Below are positions 32,193-41,032 of a DNA stretch of 64,000 nucleotides, one piece after another. Origin of the DNA: Flavobacterium selenitireducens (GTDB taxonomy: Bacteria > Bacteroidota > Bacteroidia > Flavobacteriales > Flavobacteriaceae); NCBI RefSeq assembly GCF_014748335.1, contig NZ_JAAVIY010000007.1:1-64000 (forward strand), in the 5' to 3' direction. The position numbers were made by a program, and so were the translations under genes. Within the stretch, counting starts at the first letter, position 1; each line of letters opens with the position of its first letter. The notes beneath the pieces were generated by a model. It was not told the origin of the DNA. It was given only the letters and a program-made list of their open reading frames with translations, and did no database searches.

Positions 32193-35150
32193 ATGAAAAC
32201 AATTTACAAAAAGTTGTTCATTTTCCTACTGCTTTTACCTTTTGGTGCCCTCGCGCAGAGCATTAAGGGAACGGTGACCGAGAAAGCAACTGGTCAACCG
32301 TTGCCTGGAGTAAACGTAGTGGTTCAGGGAACTACTAATGGTACTTCTACCGATTTCGACGGTAATTATACCTTAAATAACGTAAAGAAAGGCGACAAAA
32401 TCGTTTTTTCTTATATCGGATTTAAGGAAGTCGTCGTCGATTACAACGGTCAGGCTACTTTGAATCAAGGCATGGAAGAGGATGCCAACCAGCTTCAGGA
32501 AGTCGTGGTCCAGGTAGGTTACGGTACCGTAAAGAAAAAGGACGCTACCGGTTCGCTTACCACGGTAACGACCAAAGATTTCAACAAAGGAGCCAATGTC
32601 ACTACTGAGAACCTTTTGCAGGGTCGCGTCGCGGGTCTTACGATCAATACGAGTGGTGCGCCAGGTTCGGGATCTGAAATCAGGATTCGCGGCGGAGCGT
32701 CTCTAAATGCGAGTAACGACCCACTGATCGTCGTCGATGGCTTGCCTATCGAGAACGCTACCGGTGCAGGATCTACTTCCTTTCTTGCCACACTGAACCC
32801 GAGCACGATCGAATCTGTTACCGTGCTCAAAGATGCATCGGCTACGGCGATTTACGGATCGCGCGCCTCAAACGGCGTCATCTTGATCACGACCAAAGGC
32901 GGATCAAAGAATCTTTCGGTAGAATACAATTTCCAATACGGATCAGGAAAGCACTACAACGAAGTGGATGTTTTCAACGCTAACCGCTACCGCGAGATGA
33001 TCCAGTCGCGCTATGCCAACAACGCAGGTGTGCTTGGAATGTTGGGCACGGCGAACACAAATTGGCAGGATGCAATCTATCGCCGCACAGATTTCGTAGA
33101 TAACAACGTATCGGTAAGAGGAAACCTGCTTGGCTTTATTCCGACTCGCGTAACGATCGGAAACACGTATCAGGAAGGTTTGCGCCTTACGAATTCCTTC
33201 AACAGGAACACGGCCAACATCACCATGAACCCTACGTTCTTTGACAATCACCTGAAAGTGCGTGTGAACGCCAATTTCTCGAATGAGAGAAACCGTTTTG
33301 CAGATGGTGTCGAAGGTTCCGCGATCATTTTCGATCCGACGCAGCCGATTTACGACGCAACGTCTCCGTTCCAGGGATTTTTTGAATATTACACTACGGG
33401 AACAGACGGAAACGGCAACCCGCAATACACGCTTAAAAATGCGCCACGCAACCCTGTCGCCCAACTTTTGCAGACACACGATCGGGGGGAGAACAACCGT
33501 ATTTTGGGCAACGTTGAGCTGGATTACAAACTGCATTTTTTCCCGGACCTTCGCGCTGTCGTGAACGTTGGTTTCGACGAATCGAAAGGGACACGTACCC
33601 GCGATGCTGCTCCGGATGTGGTGGCAACCGCCGGTCAAAACGGTGCAAACCGCTTCGGGACACATGAATATACGGAGTCCATCCGTCGTAACAAGTTGCT
33701 CGACATGTACCTGAATTACAACAAGACAATCGGTGATTTCGTCATCGATGCGACGGCAGGTTACTCGTACCAGCAATTCAACGCCCAGTCCCGCCTAACG
33801 GGAAATATTTTGAATCCTGACCTTCCGGATAATTTCCCTGAAGAAAATACGGATACTCCTTATACGCTTATCGGATTTTTCGGAAGAGCGAACCTCACAT
33901 GGAAAGACAAATATTTGTTGACCGTGGCCTATCGCCGCGACGGATCGTCTCACTTTGCCAAAGAAAACTGGTGGGGCAATTATCCGGCAGCTTCCCTCGC
34001 GTATCGTATCAGCGAAGATTTCTTCAAGGATAGCAAGACGATCTCAGACTTGAAGCTTCGCGTCGGATACGGAATCACAGGTCAGCAGAGCATCCCGAAT
34101 GACGTTTACCAGAGAACGGTTGCGCTTGGAGACGGAAACTCTCAGTATTTTATCGGAAATACGCCTATCACGATCGCTATTCCGAACCGTCTTACGCCAT
34201 CCATTCAATGGGAAGAAACCACTACCTACAATGCAGGTTTGGATTACGGGTTCTTTAACAACCGTATTTCCGGCGCGATCGATGTGTTCTACAAAGTAAG
34301 CGATAAATTGCTTGTAGACGCCGCTGTGGCGGATGGATCCAACTTCTCCAACCGCGCTTTCCAGAACGTGGGCAGTTTTACCACAAAAGGTATCGAATTC
34401 TCGATCAATGCGGACATTGTGCGCGCTGAGAACTTTAAGTGGAATGTGAATTTCAACGCGACAACGTACCGCCGGGAAATCGACGAGCTTATTTACCACC
34501 AGGATTTTCCTGTGGGAGGTAACGTAGGTGGAACCGGAACGCCTGGGCAGGTGTTCAGCGAAGGAATGGCGCCGTTCAGCTACTACGTTTACAAGCAGCT
34601 CTACAACGAAGCGGGCCAGCCTATCGAAGGCGCTTTCGCAGACTTGAACGGAGACGGAATCCGCAACGAGAAAGACAAATACATCTACAAAAACCCTGAT
34701 CCGGACGTTACCCTTGGTTTCGCCTCGACGATGAACATTTACAAGAATATCGACTTCTCGTTCAATATGCGCGCAAGTTTGGGCAACTCGGTCTACAATG
34801 GTGTGAATGCTGCACAGGCGCAATATGGCACGATCCAGCAAACCGGAGATGCGCTTTACAACTTGCCGACCAACGTCATCGCGACAGGATTCACGACTAC
34901 TGCAGACGTGTTGCTGTCTGACTATTTCATCGAGGATGCCTCATTCCTCCGCATGGATAACATGACCGTTGGCTACACGTTCCCTAACTTCCTTAAGGAT
35001 GGCGGATCGGTCCGTCTGTCGGCAGGCGTCCAGAACGCGTTCATCATCACCGATTACAGCGGACTTGATCCTGAGATCACAGGCGGGCTTGACAAGACGA
35101 TTTATCCGAGACAACGCACCTGGTTGTTTGGCGTAAACTTCAAATTCTAA
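32193..35150 (+). CDS. susC: SusC/RagA TonB-linked outer-membrane transporter
   Basis: 985 residues. A signal peptide ends GALAQ (about 22). A carboxypeptidase-D-like beta domain follows (about 23-100, KGTVTEKATGQPLPGVNV and GNYTL), then a TonB-box region, the plug domain (about 110-230, VQVGYGTVKKKDATGS, AIYGSRASNGVILITTKG) and a 22-strand barrel with a C-terminal aromatic end (GVNFKF). It imports maltooligosaccharides across the outer membrane with TonB. It is first in the operon susC-susD-susE-GH13, with 10 bases to susD. Confidence 0.95.
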   Translation: MKTIYKKLFIFLLLLPFGALAQSIKGTVTEKATGQPLPGVNVVVQGTTNGTSTDFDGNYTLNNVKKGDKIVFSYIGFKEVVVDYNGQATLNQGMEEDANQLQEVVVQVGYGTVKKKDATGSLTTVTTKDFNKGANVTTENLLQGRVAGLTINTSGAPGSGSEIRIRGGASLNASNDPLIVVDGLPIENATGAGSTSFLATLNPSTIESVTVLKDASATAIYGSRASNGVILITTKGGSKNLSVEYNFQYGSGKHYNEVDVFNANRYREMIQSRYANNAGVLGMLGTANTNWQDAIYRRTDFVDNNVSVRGNLLGFIPTRVTIGNTYQEGLRLTNSFNRNTANITMNPTFFDNHLKVRVNANFSNERNRFADGVEGSAIIFDPTQPIYDATSPFQGFFEYYTTGTDGNGNPQYTLKNAPRNPVAQLLQTHDRGENNRILGNVELDYKLHFFPDLRAVVNVGFDESKGTRTRDAAPDVVATAGQNGANRFGTHEYTESIRRNKLLDMYLNYNKTIGDFVIDATAGYSYQQFNAQSRLTGNILNPDLPDNFPEENTDTPYTLIGFFGRANLTWKDKYLLTVAYRRDGSSHFAKENWWGNYPAASLAYRISEDFFKDSKTISDLKLRVGYGITGQQSIPNDVYQRTVALGDGNSQYFIGNTPITIAIPNRLTPSIQWEETTTYNAGLDYGFFNNRISGAIDVFYKVSDKLLVDAAVADGSNFSNRAFQNVGSFTTKGIEFSINADIVRAENFKWNVNFNATTYRREIDELIYHQDFPVGGNVGGTGTPGQVFSEGMAPFSYYVYKQLYNEAGQPIEGAFADLNGDGIRNEKDKYIYKNPDPDVTLGFASTMNIYKNIDFSFNMRASLGNSVYNGVNAAQAQYGTIQQTGDALYNLPTNVIATGFTTTADVLLSDYFIEDASFLRMDNMTVGYTFPNFLKDGGSVRLSAGVQNAFIITDYSGLDPEITGGLDKTIYPRQRTWLFGVNFKF

Positions 35151-35160
35151 AAAATTGATT

Positions 35161-36744
35161 ATGAAAAAAATAAAATTCAGCTTACTGTTTTTGGTCATGA
35201 CCGCCTTTACGTTCCAGTCGTGTATAAACGATCTGGAAGTGGAGCCGCTTGACGACGATACTTTCCTTTCGGAAAAATTCTTCGCGTCGTCTCCCGATTC
35301 TTACAAGCAAGGTCTTGCGGGGATTTACGGAAACCTTACCCTTACGGGCGCAAATGGACCGGGATCGTCACCTTTGCAGGGAATCGACGCCGGTACGAGC
35401 CAGTTCGGGCGATGCCTGCTTTATCTTCAGACGCTCACTTCGGACGAAATGATCTGGAGTTACGAAAACGACGCGGGAACCCGTGAATTGCAGCGCAACA
35501 TCTGGACGTCAGAAAACCCGATCTTGTTGGGAATGTTCTCGCGTATCATGTTGGAAGTCGCTTACGTGAACGAATACCTTCGCCAAACGACGCCTGAAAA
35601 ACTAAGTGCCAGAGGCGTTACGGACGCAGCCCTGATCGCCGAGATCGAAACCTATCGCAACGAAGTCCGCGCATTGCGCGCCTATTCGTACTACGTGATG
35701 ATGGATTTGTTCGGAAAAGCACCGATGGTTACAGAAAACGATCCGATCAATTTCCGTGCACCACAGGTGGAACGCGCGGAACTTTTCGAATTCGTGGAAA
35801 CGGAACTCAACGCCGTCCTTCCGAACCTTAAAGATGCGGGAACGAACGAATACGGCCGTTTGGACAAAGCATTCGCTCAGATGGTGCTCGCTAAGATTTT
35901 CCTGAATGCGGAAGTCTATATCGGGGCAAACCGCTATTCGGACTGTCTGACGCAGTGCAACAACATCATCGGCTCCGGCGCGTTTTCGCTTCAGGGCAAC
36001 TACCTGAACAACTTCAATGCTGACAACCACACGTCTCCCGAGATGATTTTCACGCTTCAGTCTGACGGTATCCGCACCCAAAATTACGGAGCCACGACGA
36101 CGATCGTAAACGGGGAAGTCGGTTCGGTTGAGGCAAACGGTGCACAACTCGGCGTTACTCCGGGATGGGGCGGTGCTTTGCGATTGAGAAGGCAAATGGT
36201 CGAGAAATTCGATGGTTCTGATTTCGATTTCGACGTGCGCAAGCAAATCATTTCGGGCGATCGTCCAATCGACATCACCAACATTGCCAACCAGGGACAA
36301 GGTTTCATCACTACGAAGTACACCAATATCACATCAGGTGGCGTCGTAGGAAGCAACCAGGTTTTCGTCGACACGGATTTCCCGTTGTTCCGTCTTGCGG
36401 ATGTTTACCTAATGGCGACCGAAGCTTCGTTGAGAGGCGGAGGTGCGTTTGACGGCCTGACCTACATCAACGCATTGCGTACCCGTTCAGGAGCAGGCAC
36501 GATCACGGCCGGCGAATTGAACTTGCCGTTCATCATCGACGAACGTTTGCGCGAGCTGTATTGGGAATCGCACAGGAGACAGGATTTGATCCGCTTCGGG
36601 CGTTACACTGGCGGCGCCTACAATTGGGCATGGAAAGGAAACGCACTCAGCGGCGTTGCAATCCCTGCTACTTACAGTGTCTTCCCGTTGCCTGCACAAT
36701 CGATTGCGGCCAACCCGAATCTGACACAAAATTCTGGATACTAA
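35161..36744 (+). CDS. susD: SusD/RagB glycan-binding lipoprotein
   Basis: 527 residues. The N-terminus is a lipoprotein signal with Cys in FQSC (near 21), so it is a surface lipoprotein. The body is the tetratricopeptide-like SusD fold, with LRQTTPEKL, ALRAYSYYVMMDLFGKAP and the C-terminal RRQDLIRFGRYTGG and FPLPAQSIAANPNLTQN signatures. It caps SusC and binds glucan. ATG 35161 is the start; the TTG at 35155 is not credible. It lies 10 bases after susC. Confidence 0.95.
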   Translation: MKKIKFSLLFLVMTAFTFQSCINDLEVEPLDDDTFLSEKFFASSPDSYKQGLAGIYGNLTLTGANGPGSSPLQGIDAGTSQFGRCLLYLQTLTSDEMIWSYENDAGTRELQRNIWTSENPILLGMFSRIMLEVAYVNEYLRQTTPEKLSARGVTDAALIAEIETYRNEVRALRAYSYYVMMDLFGKAPMVTENDPINFRAPQVERAELFEFVETELNAVLPNLKDAGTNEYGRLDKAFAQMVLAKIFLNAEVYIGANRYSDCLTQCNNIIGSGAFSLQGNYLNNFNADNHTSPEMIFTLQSDGIRTQNYGATTTIVNGEVGSVEANGAQLGVTPGWGGALRLRRQMVEKFDGSDFDFDVRKQIISGDRPIDITNIANQGQGFITTKYTNITSGGVVGSNQVFVDTDFPLFRLADVYLMATEASLRGGGAFDGLTYINALRTRSGAGTITAGELNLPFIIDERLRELYWESHRRQDLIRFGRYTGGAYNWAWKGNALSGVAIPATYSVFPLPAQSIAANPNLTQNSGY

Positions 36745-36773
36745 AAAATTGACTAAACGAAAATAAACTTAAA

Positions 36774-37880
36774 ATGAAAAGAATTTCCAAAATAGTTTTA
36801 GCGGCCTTCATCGCCACGGGCGTATGGTCTTGTCAGGATGATGACAATTTGATGTTTACCGAGCCGGTGGCCGGAGATTTCGTACTCAACACGCCTGGAG
36901 TGGGAACGGCTATCGTCCTTACCGAGGATATGCCCCAGGACAACATCGCAGCCACTTTTACATGGGATGCGGTAGAATACACGACACCGACAGAAGTTAC
37001 CTACGAACTCCAGTTCGCCAAAAACGGCACTGATTTCGCCGAGCCGATGACAATGTCGTCCTCCACGCTGCGTTCTTATTCGATTACCAATGCACAGTTG
37101 AACAACGCAGCCCTTGCAATGGAACTCACTCCTGAAGAACCGAATGCCATCGACGTTCGCGTCATTGCAACAATCGGTACTACGGGTTCTGAGCCGAAAA
37201 TCTCCAACGTCCTTACATTTGTAGTGACGCCTTATCCGAGCAACGAACTGATCAACTTCTATTTAGTCGGAGACGCTACGGAGTTTGGCTGGAACAACAA
37301 CAATGCGAACGGCGCACTTTTCCGCGATGGCGAAAACCTCAATCTGTATCACTACACCGGATATTTCAACACCGGAGGTTTCAAGGTATTGAGCGCTTTG
37401 GCGTCTTGGCACCCGCAATACGGGTCGGCTTCTGCCGGCGTTCTTGGCGTTAGCAACCCAGACGGAAGCAACGAGCCGGGATCTTTTAACATTTCTACGG
37501 CGGGTTACTATACCTTCACCATGGACGTTGAAGCCATGACTTACACATTGGACGAATACAATGCTTCGGCGGCTCCGACGTTTACGAGCGTGGGAATCAT
37601 CGGAACGGGGACCATCGACGATTGGAACAGCGACCAGAACCTGGTAAACTCTGCACAAAATCCACACATCTGGAAAGCTACAGGAGTAGAGCTCACGGCT
37701 GAGAACATCAAGTTCCGCGCTAACGACAGCTGGGATTTGCCAGGAAACTGGGGCGGAGGAACGCTTAATTCCGGACAGGTTGCCGTAAACGGAGGCGATT
37801 TCCTTGGAGTTGAGATCGCAGGCTCTTACACGATTTATTTCAATGACCTCGATGGACGTTACGTCTTCATCCTGGAATAA
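36774..37880 (+). CDS. SusE/SusF-like starch-binding lipoprotein
   Basis: 368 residues. A lipobox VWSC (Cys 20) marks a lipoprotein. An N-terminal SusE-type Ig domain (about 30-150) is followed by two starch-binding beta domains (about 160-255 and 262-368), each with a FNG-like W/N pattern (ATEFGWNNNN, GTIDDWNSDQN). It likely helps hold glucan at the surface beside SusC and SusD. It starts 29 bases after susD. A terminator lies about 16 bases after it, so the next gene may be transcribed partly by read-through. Confidence 0.87.
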   Translation: MKRISKIVLAAFIATGVWSCQDDDNLMFTEPVAGDFVLNTPGVGTAIVLTEDMPQDNIAATFTWDAVEYTTPTEVTYELQFAKNGTDFAEPMTMSSSTLRSYSITNAQLNNAALAMELTPEEPNAIDVRVIATIGTTGSEPKISNVLTFVVTPYPSNELINFYLVGDATEFGWNNNNANGALFRDGENLNLYHYTGYFNTGGFKVLSALASWHPQYGSASAGVLGVSNPDGSNEPGSFNISTAGYYTFTMDVEAMTYTLDEYNASAAPTFTSVGIIGTGTIDDWNSDQNLVNSAQNPHIWKATGVELTAENIKFRANDSWDLPGNWGGGTLNSGQVAVNGGDFLGVEIAGSYTIYFNDLDGRYVFILE

Positions 37881-37896
37881 GCTACTTAGCATAACC

Positions 37897-37928
37897 AAAA
37901 GGGCTGTCCGACACGACGGCCCTTTTTT
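37897..37928 (+). terminator. Terminator after susE
   Basis: AAAAGGGC and GCCCTTTT form an 8-bp stem followed by a T run. It is 13 bases before the next ATG, so it attenuates rather than fully ends transcription. A TATCTTTT (37928-37935) just before the next gene could be a second promoter. Confidence 0.75.
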
Positions 37929-37941
37929 ATCTTTTTCAGAC

Positions 37942-40830
37942 ATGAAGCATTTTTATCTCGGATTATTGCTTGTTTTCGGCTCGCTTTTTTCATCGGCTCA
38001 GGTTACCACGACACCTGCAGCTTTTGAAGCGACCCAGGCGGTAACCATCAATTTCAATAAAACAGGGACGCCGTTCGCGACCTACACGGGAACGATCTAT
38101 GCCCATATCGGCGTAACCGTCAACGGACAGGTTTGGCAGAACGTGAAAGGGTCTTGGGGAAACAACACTACCCAACCTGCATTGACCAACGTGGGCGGCA
38201 ACAATTACCAATTGGCCATCACGCCTAATCTCTACACGTATTTCGGTGTTCCAACGACGAGCACGATCTCGGCGATTTGCCTGGTTTTGCGAGGCGCTAC
38301 AGGTACTCCTCAAACGTCTCCGGACATCATAATTCCGGTAGGCGAGTTTCAACTTACGCTTAGTTCCCCAGGCGTGAACAGCACGACGCTGCTGAATTCC
38401 GGCGGAAGCCTTACGATTTCCGCATCCAATACGGGAGGCGCGGCGAGTTATGAATTATTGGCCAACGGCGCCAGCATCAACACATTTTCTGGTTCGGGTT
38501 ATTCGTTTACCGACACGAACATTACCGTAAACAAATTTTACGAGTTACGGGTTTCCCAAGGGCAAACGACGCACACGCGTAAATTTTCGGTTATGGTCAA
38601 TCCGGGAACGGTGACTGCGGCTATGCCCTCCGGTTTGGAAGACGGGATCAATTACAATCCTTCCGACGCCACGAAAGCCACGTTGGTTTTGACGGCGCCC
38701 GGAAAAGATTTCGTTTACGTGGCCGGAAGTTTCAACGGCTATCAGCCAACGCCGGCCTACGCGATGAAAAAAGACGCGACGGCGAATAAATTCTGGCTGG
38801 AACTCACGGGATTGACATCGGGTCAAACCGAAACTTACCAATATTGGGTAGTCGACCAAACGCCGACGGCCAATTCGCCGGCACTCGTCAAAACCGCCGA
38901 CCCTTTTTCGACGCTTGTGTATTCGCCTTTTGACGACGGCGACATCCCTGCGGCTAGCTACCCGGGTCTGCCCGATGGGTTTCCAGAAGGCGTGCAAACC
39001 GAAATCACAGTGTTGAAGACGGGACAAACGTCTTACAACTGGCAAGTCAACAACTTCGTGAAGCCGGCCAAAGAGGATTTGGTAGTCTACGAAGTGCTGA
39101 TCCGGGATTTTGACGGCGCCCGCAACTTCCAGTCGTTGATCAATCGCATCCAGTATTTCAAGGATCTCAAAGTGAACGCCATCCAGCTGATGCCGGTCAT
39201 GGAGTACGAAGGCAATGAAAGCTGGGGCTACAATACCTCGTTTCACATGGCACTCGACAAATATTACGGGACGGCCGACAAACTAAAGGAATTCGTCGAC
39301 CTTTGCCACCAAAACGGAATCGCCGTCATCCTTGACGTCGCGCTTAACCACGCTTTCGGACGCAATCCGATGGTGCGCATGTGGATGAAAGATGCAGACG
39401 GTAACGGTTTTGGCGATCCGGCTTCGGACAACCCGTATTTCAACGAGTTTGCGACGCATGCTTATAACGTCGGAAGTGATTTCAATCATCAGTCGGCTCT
39501 TACGAAATATTATACGAAACGCGTCATCAAGCATTGGATCAAGGAATTTCACATAGACGGTTTCCGATGGGATCTTACGAAAGGCTTCACCCAGAACTGC
39601 CTCAACAATAACGGAAATTGTACGGACAGTTACCAGCAGGACAGGGTCGACGTGTTGAAAGATTACGTCAACTACTCGTGGGACGGCGATGTGGCGGGAA
39701 CTCCAAACATGTGGTCGGGCGATCCGACGCATTACGCCATTTTTGAGCATTTAGGTCCCGATAACGAAGAGCAGCAATGGGCCAACCACCGCATTGGCGA
39801 AACGCCTAGCAAAGGTGTCATGATGTGGGGCAACGTCACCGGACCTTACGGCCAATTGTCGATGGGTTTCAACTCCAATAACGACATTGCGCGCATGGGC
39901 CACACGGCTCACAACTTTAGCGGCAAACGCGTGATTGGTTATGCGGAAAGCCATGACGAAGAGCGCCTGATGTACAAAAATCTCGCCTACGGTAACAATT
40001 CTACTCCGGCTCACAACGTGCGCAACCTAAGTGTTGCGTTGTCGAGAATGTCGGCTATCGGCGCGATTTCGCTTTTGGTTCCGGGGCCGAAAATGATCTG
40101 GCATTTTGGCGAATTGGGAATGGATCTTTCAATTTTCACATGCACCGATGGAACGGTCAATCTTCCGGATTCCGGTGCGGCCGGGGACTGTAAGCTCGCG
40201 ACCAAACCGCAGCCGCAATGGACGGGCAACTATCCGACGGCGCCAGGTCGTTCGCAAATCCTTGCCGATTGGACCAAAATGATACAGCTCAAGACAACAC
40301 AACCCGTTTTTAGGGCGTCGTACGACCTGAATTCCGGTACGACGTTAACGCCTAGACTTTACGTGTACGACAACACGATGCCGGCGACCCAGTTGAAGAA
40401 CGTCGTGATCCTGACCAATTTCAACGTGACCAGCCAGGCCGTCGTAGCCAACTTTCCGTACGCGGGAATTTGGTACAACCTGATGGACAATACACAGGTA
40501 AACGTGACCAATCCGAATATGTCGCTTACGCTGGCGCCGGGCCAATTCCGCATTTACGGAAACCAGCTTCCGAACCTCGTCACCGATGAGTTCGACACGC
40601 TGGAGCACGTTTCGCTCTATCCGAACCCAACAAGATGGCAGTTTTCGATCAATGCCAACGTTTCCAAAGTAGACGTGTTTTCCTTGACAGGGCAATTGGT
40701 AAAACGCTTCCAGGGCGACTTTACCGACGCGTCCAGCTTTGACATCACCGAGCTCAACAGCGGAATTTACATCGTAAAAGTTACAGACGTGAACAGTCGC
40801 GAAAAAGCGATGAAGCTCGTCAAAGAATAG
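37942..40830 (+). CDS. T9SS-secreted GH13 starch-degrading enzyme
   Basis: 962 residues with a signal peptide ending FSSAQ. An N-terminal beta region (about 20-225), an early-set/CBM48-like domain (about 235-335, YVAGSFNGYQPTP) and the GH13 barrel with DVALNH (D465, H470), GFRWDLTKG (R542, nucleophile D544), E602 in IFEHLGPD and ESHDEE (H671, D672). The C-terminal ~75 residues are a type A sorting domain (LYPNPTRW, DVFSLTGQ, SGIYIV, KLVKE). It should act outside the cell on starch or pullulan. The start at 37942 is chosen over upstream in-frame codons inside susE, because it opens a clean signal peptide. It is last in the susCDE operon. Confidence 0.94.
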   Translation: MKHFYLGLLLVFGSLFSSAQVTTTPAAFEATQAVTINFNKTGTPFATYTGTIYAHIGVTVNGQVWQNVKGSWGNNTTQPALTNVGGNNYQLAITPNLYTYFGVPTTSTISAICLVLRGATGTPQTSPDIIIPVGEFQLTLSSPGVNSTTLLNSGGSLTISASNTGGAASYELLANGASINTFSGSGYSFTDTNITVNKFYELRVSQGQTTHTRKFSVMVNPGTVTAAMPSGLEDGINYNPSDATKATLVLTAPGKDFVYVAGSFNGYQPTPAYAMKKDATANKFWLELTGLTSGQTETYQYWVVDQTPTANSPALVKTADPFSTLVYSPFDDGDIPAASYPGLPDGFPEGVQTEITVLKTGQTSYNWQVNNFVKPAKEDLVVYEVLIRDFDGARNFQSLINRIQYFKDLKVNAIQLMPVMEYEGNESWGYNTSFHMALDKYYGTADKLKEFVDLCHQNGIAVILDVALNHAFGRNPMVRMWMKDADGNGFGDPASDNPYFNEFATHAYNVGSDFNHQSALTKYYTKRVIKHWIKEFHIDGFRWDLTKGFTQNCLNNNGNCTDSYQQDRVDVLKDYVNYSWDGDVAGTPNMWSGDPTHYAIFEHLGPDNEEQQWANHRIGETPSKGVMMWGNVTGPYGQLSMGFNSNNDIARMGHTAHNFSGKRVIGYAESHDEERLMYKNLAYGNNSTPAHNVRNLSVALSRMSAIGAISLLVPGPKMIWHFGELGMDLSIFTCTDGTVNLPDSGAAGDCKLATKPQPQWTGNYPTAPGRSQILADWTKMIQLKTTQPVFRASYDLNSGTTLTPRLYVYDNTMPATQLKNVVILTNFNVTSQAVVANFPYAGIWYNLMDNTQVNVTNPNMSLTLAPGQFRIYGNQLPNLVTDEFDTLEHVSLYPNPTRWQFSINANVSKVDVFSLTGQLVKRFQGDFTDASSFDITELNSGIYIVKVTDVNSREKAMKLVKE

Positions 40831-40860
40831 ATTTCGAGTTAGTTTTAAGTTAAGTTAAGA

Positions 40861-40892
40861 AAGGCCTTTCCGATTCGGGGAGGCTTTTTTTA
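40861..40892 (+). terminator. Terminator of the sus operon
   Basis: GCCTTTCCG and CGGGGAGGC form a 9-bp stem (two G-U pairs) with a three-base loop, then a T run. 30 bases after the GH13 stop. Confidence 0.8.
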
Positions 40893-41020
40893 TTTAGACC
40901 GTCCGAAACCCGATCCAAGCCCGAGCATACCTTGAACGGCTGCGAAATGAAAGTGCCGATTACCTGCATAATCTGTAATAAAGATGCCATAATGTAAAAC
41001 CGCCATTTTAACATATGTTC

Positions 41021-41028
41021 TATCTTTG
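41021..41028 (+). promoter_or_regulatory. -7 element of the AsmA gene
   Basis: TATCTTTG ends only four bases before the ATG at 41033. The predicted transcription start falls on or beside the ATG, so the mRNA is probably leaderless. Confidence 0.6.
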
Positions 41029-41032
41029 AACC

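Noticed and set aside
32943..34841. Two minus-strand ORFs (277 and 265 residues) over susC
   Set aside because: Both are antisense to a clear SusC gene and Val/Arg-rich, as expected of a shadow frame.
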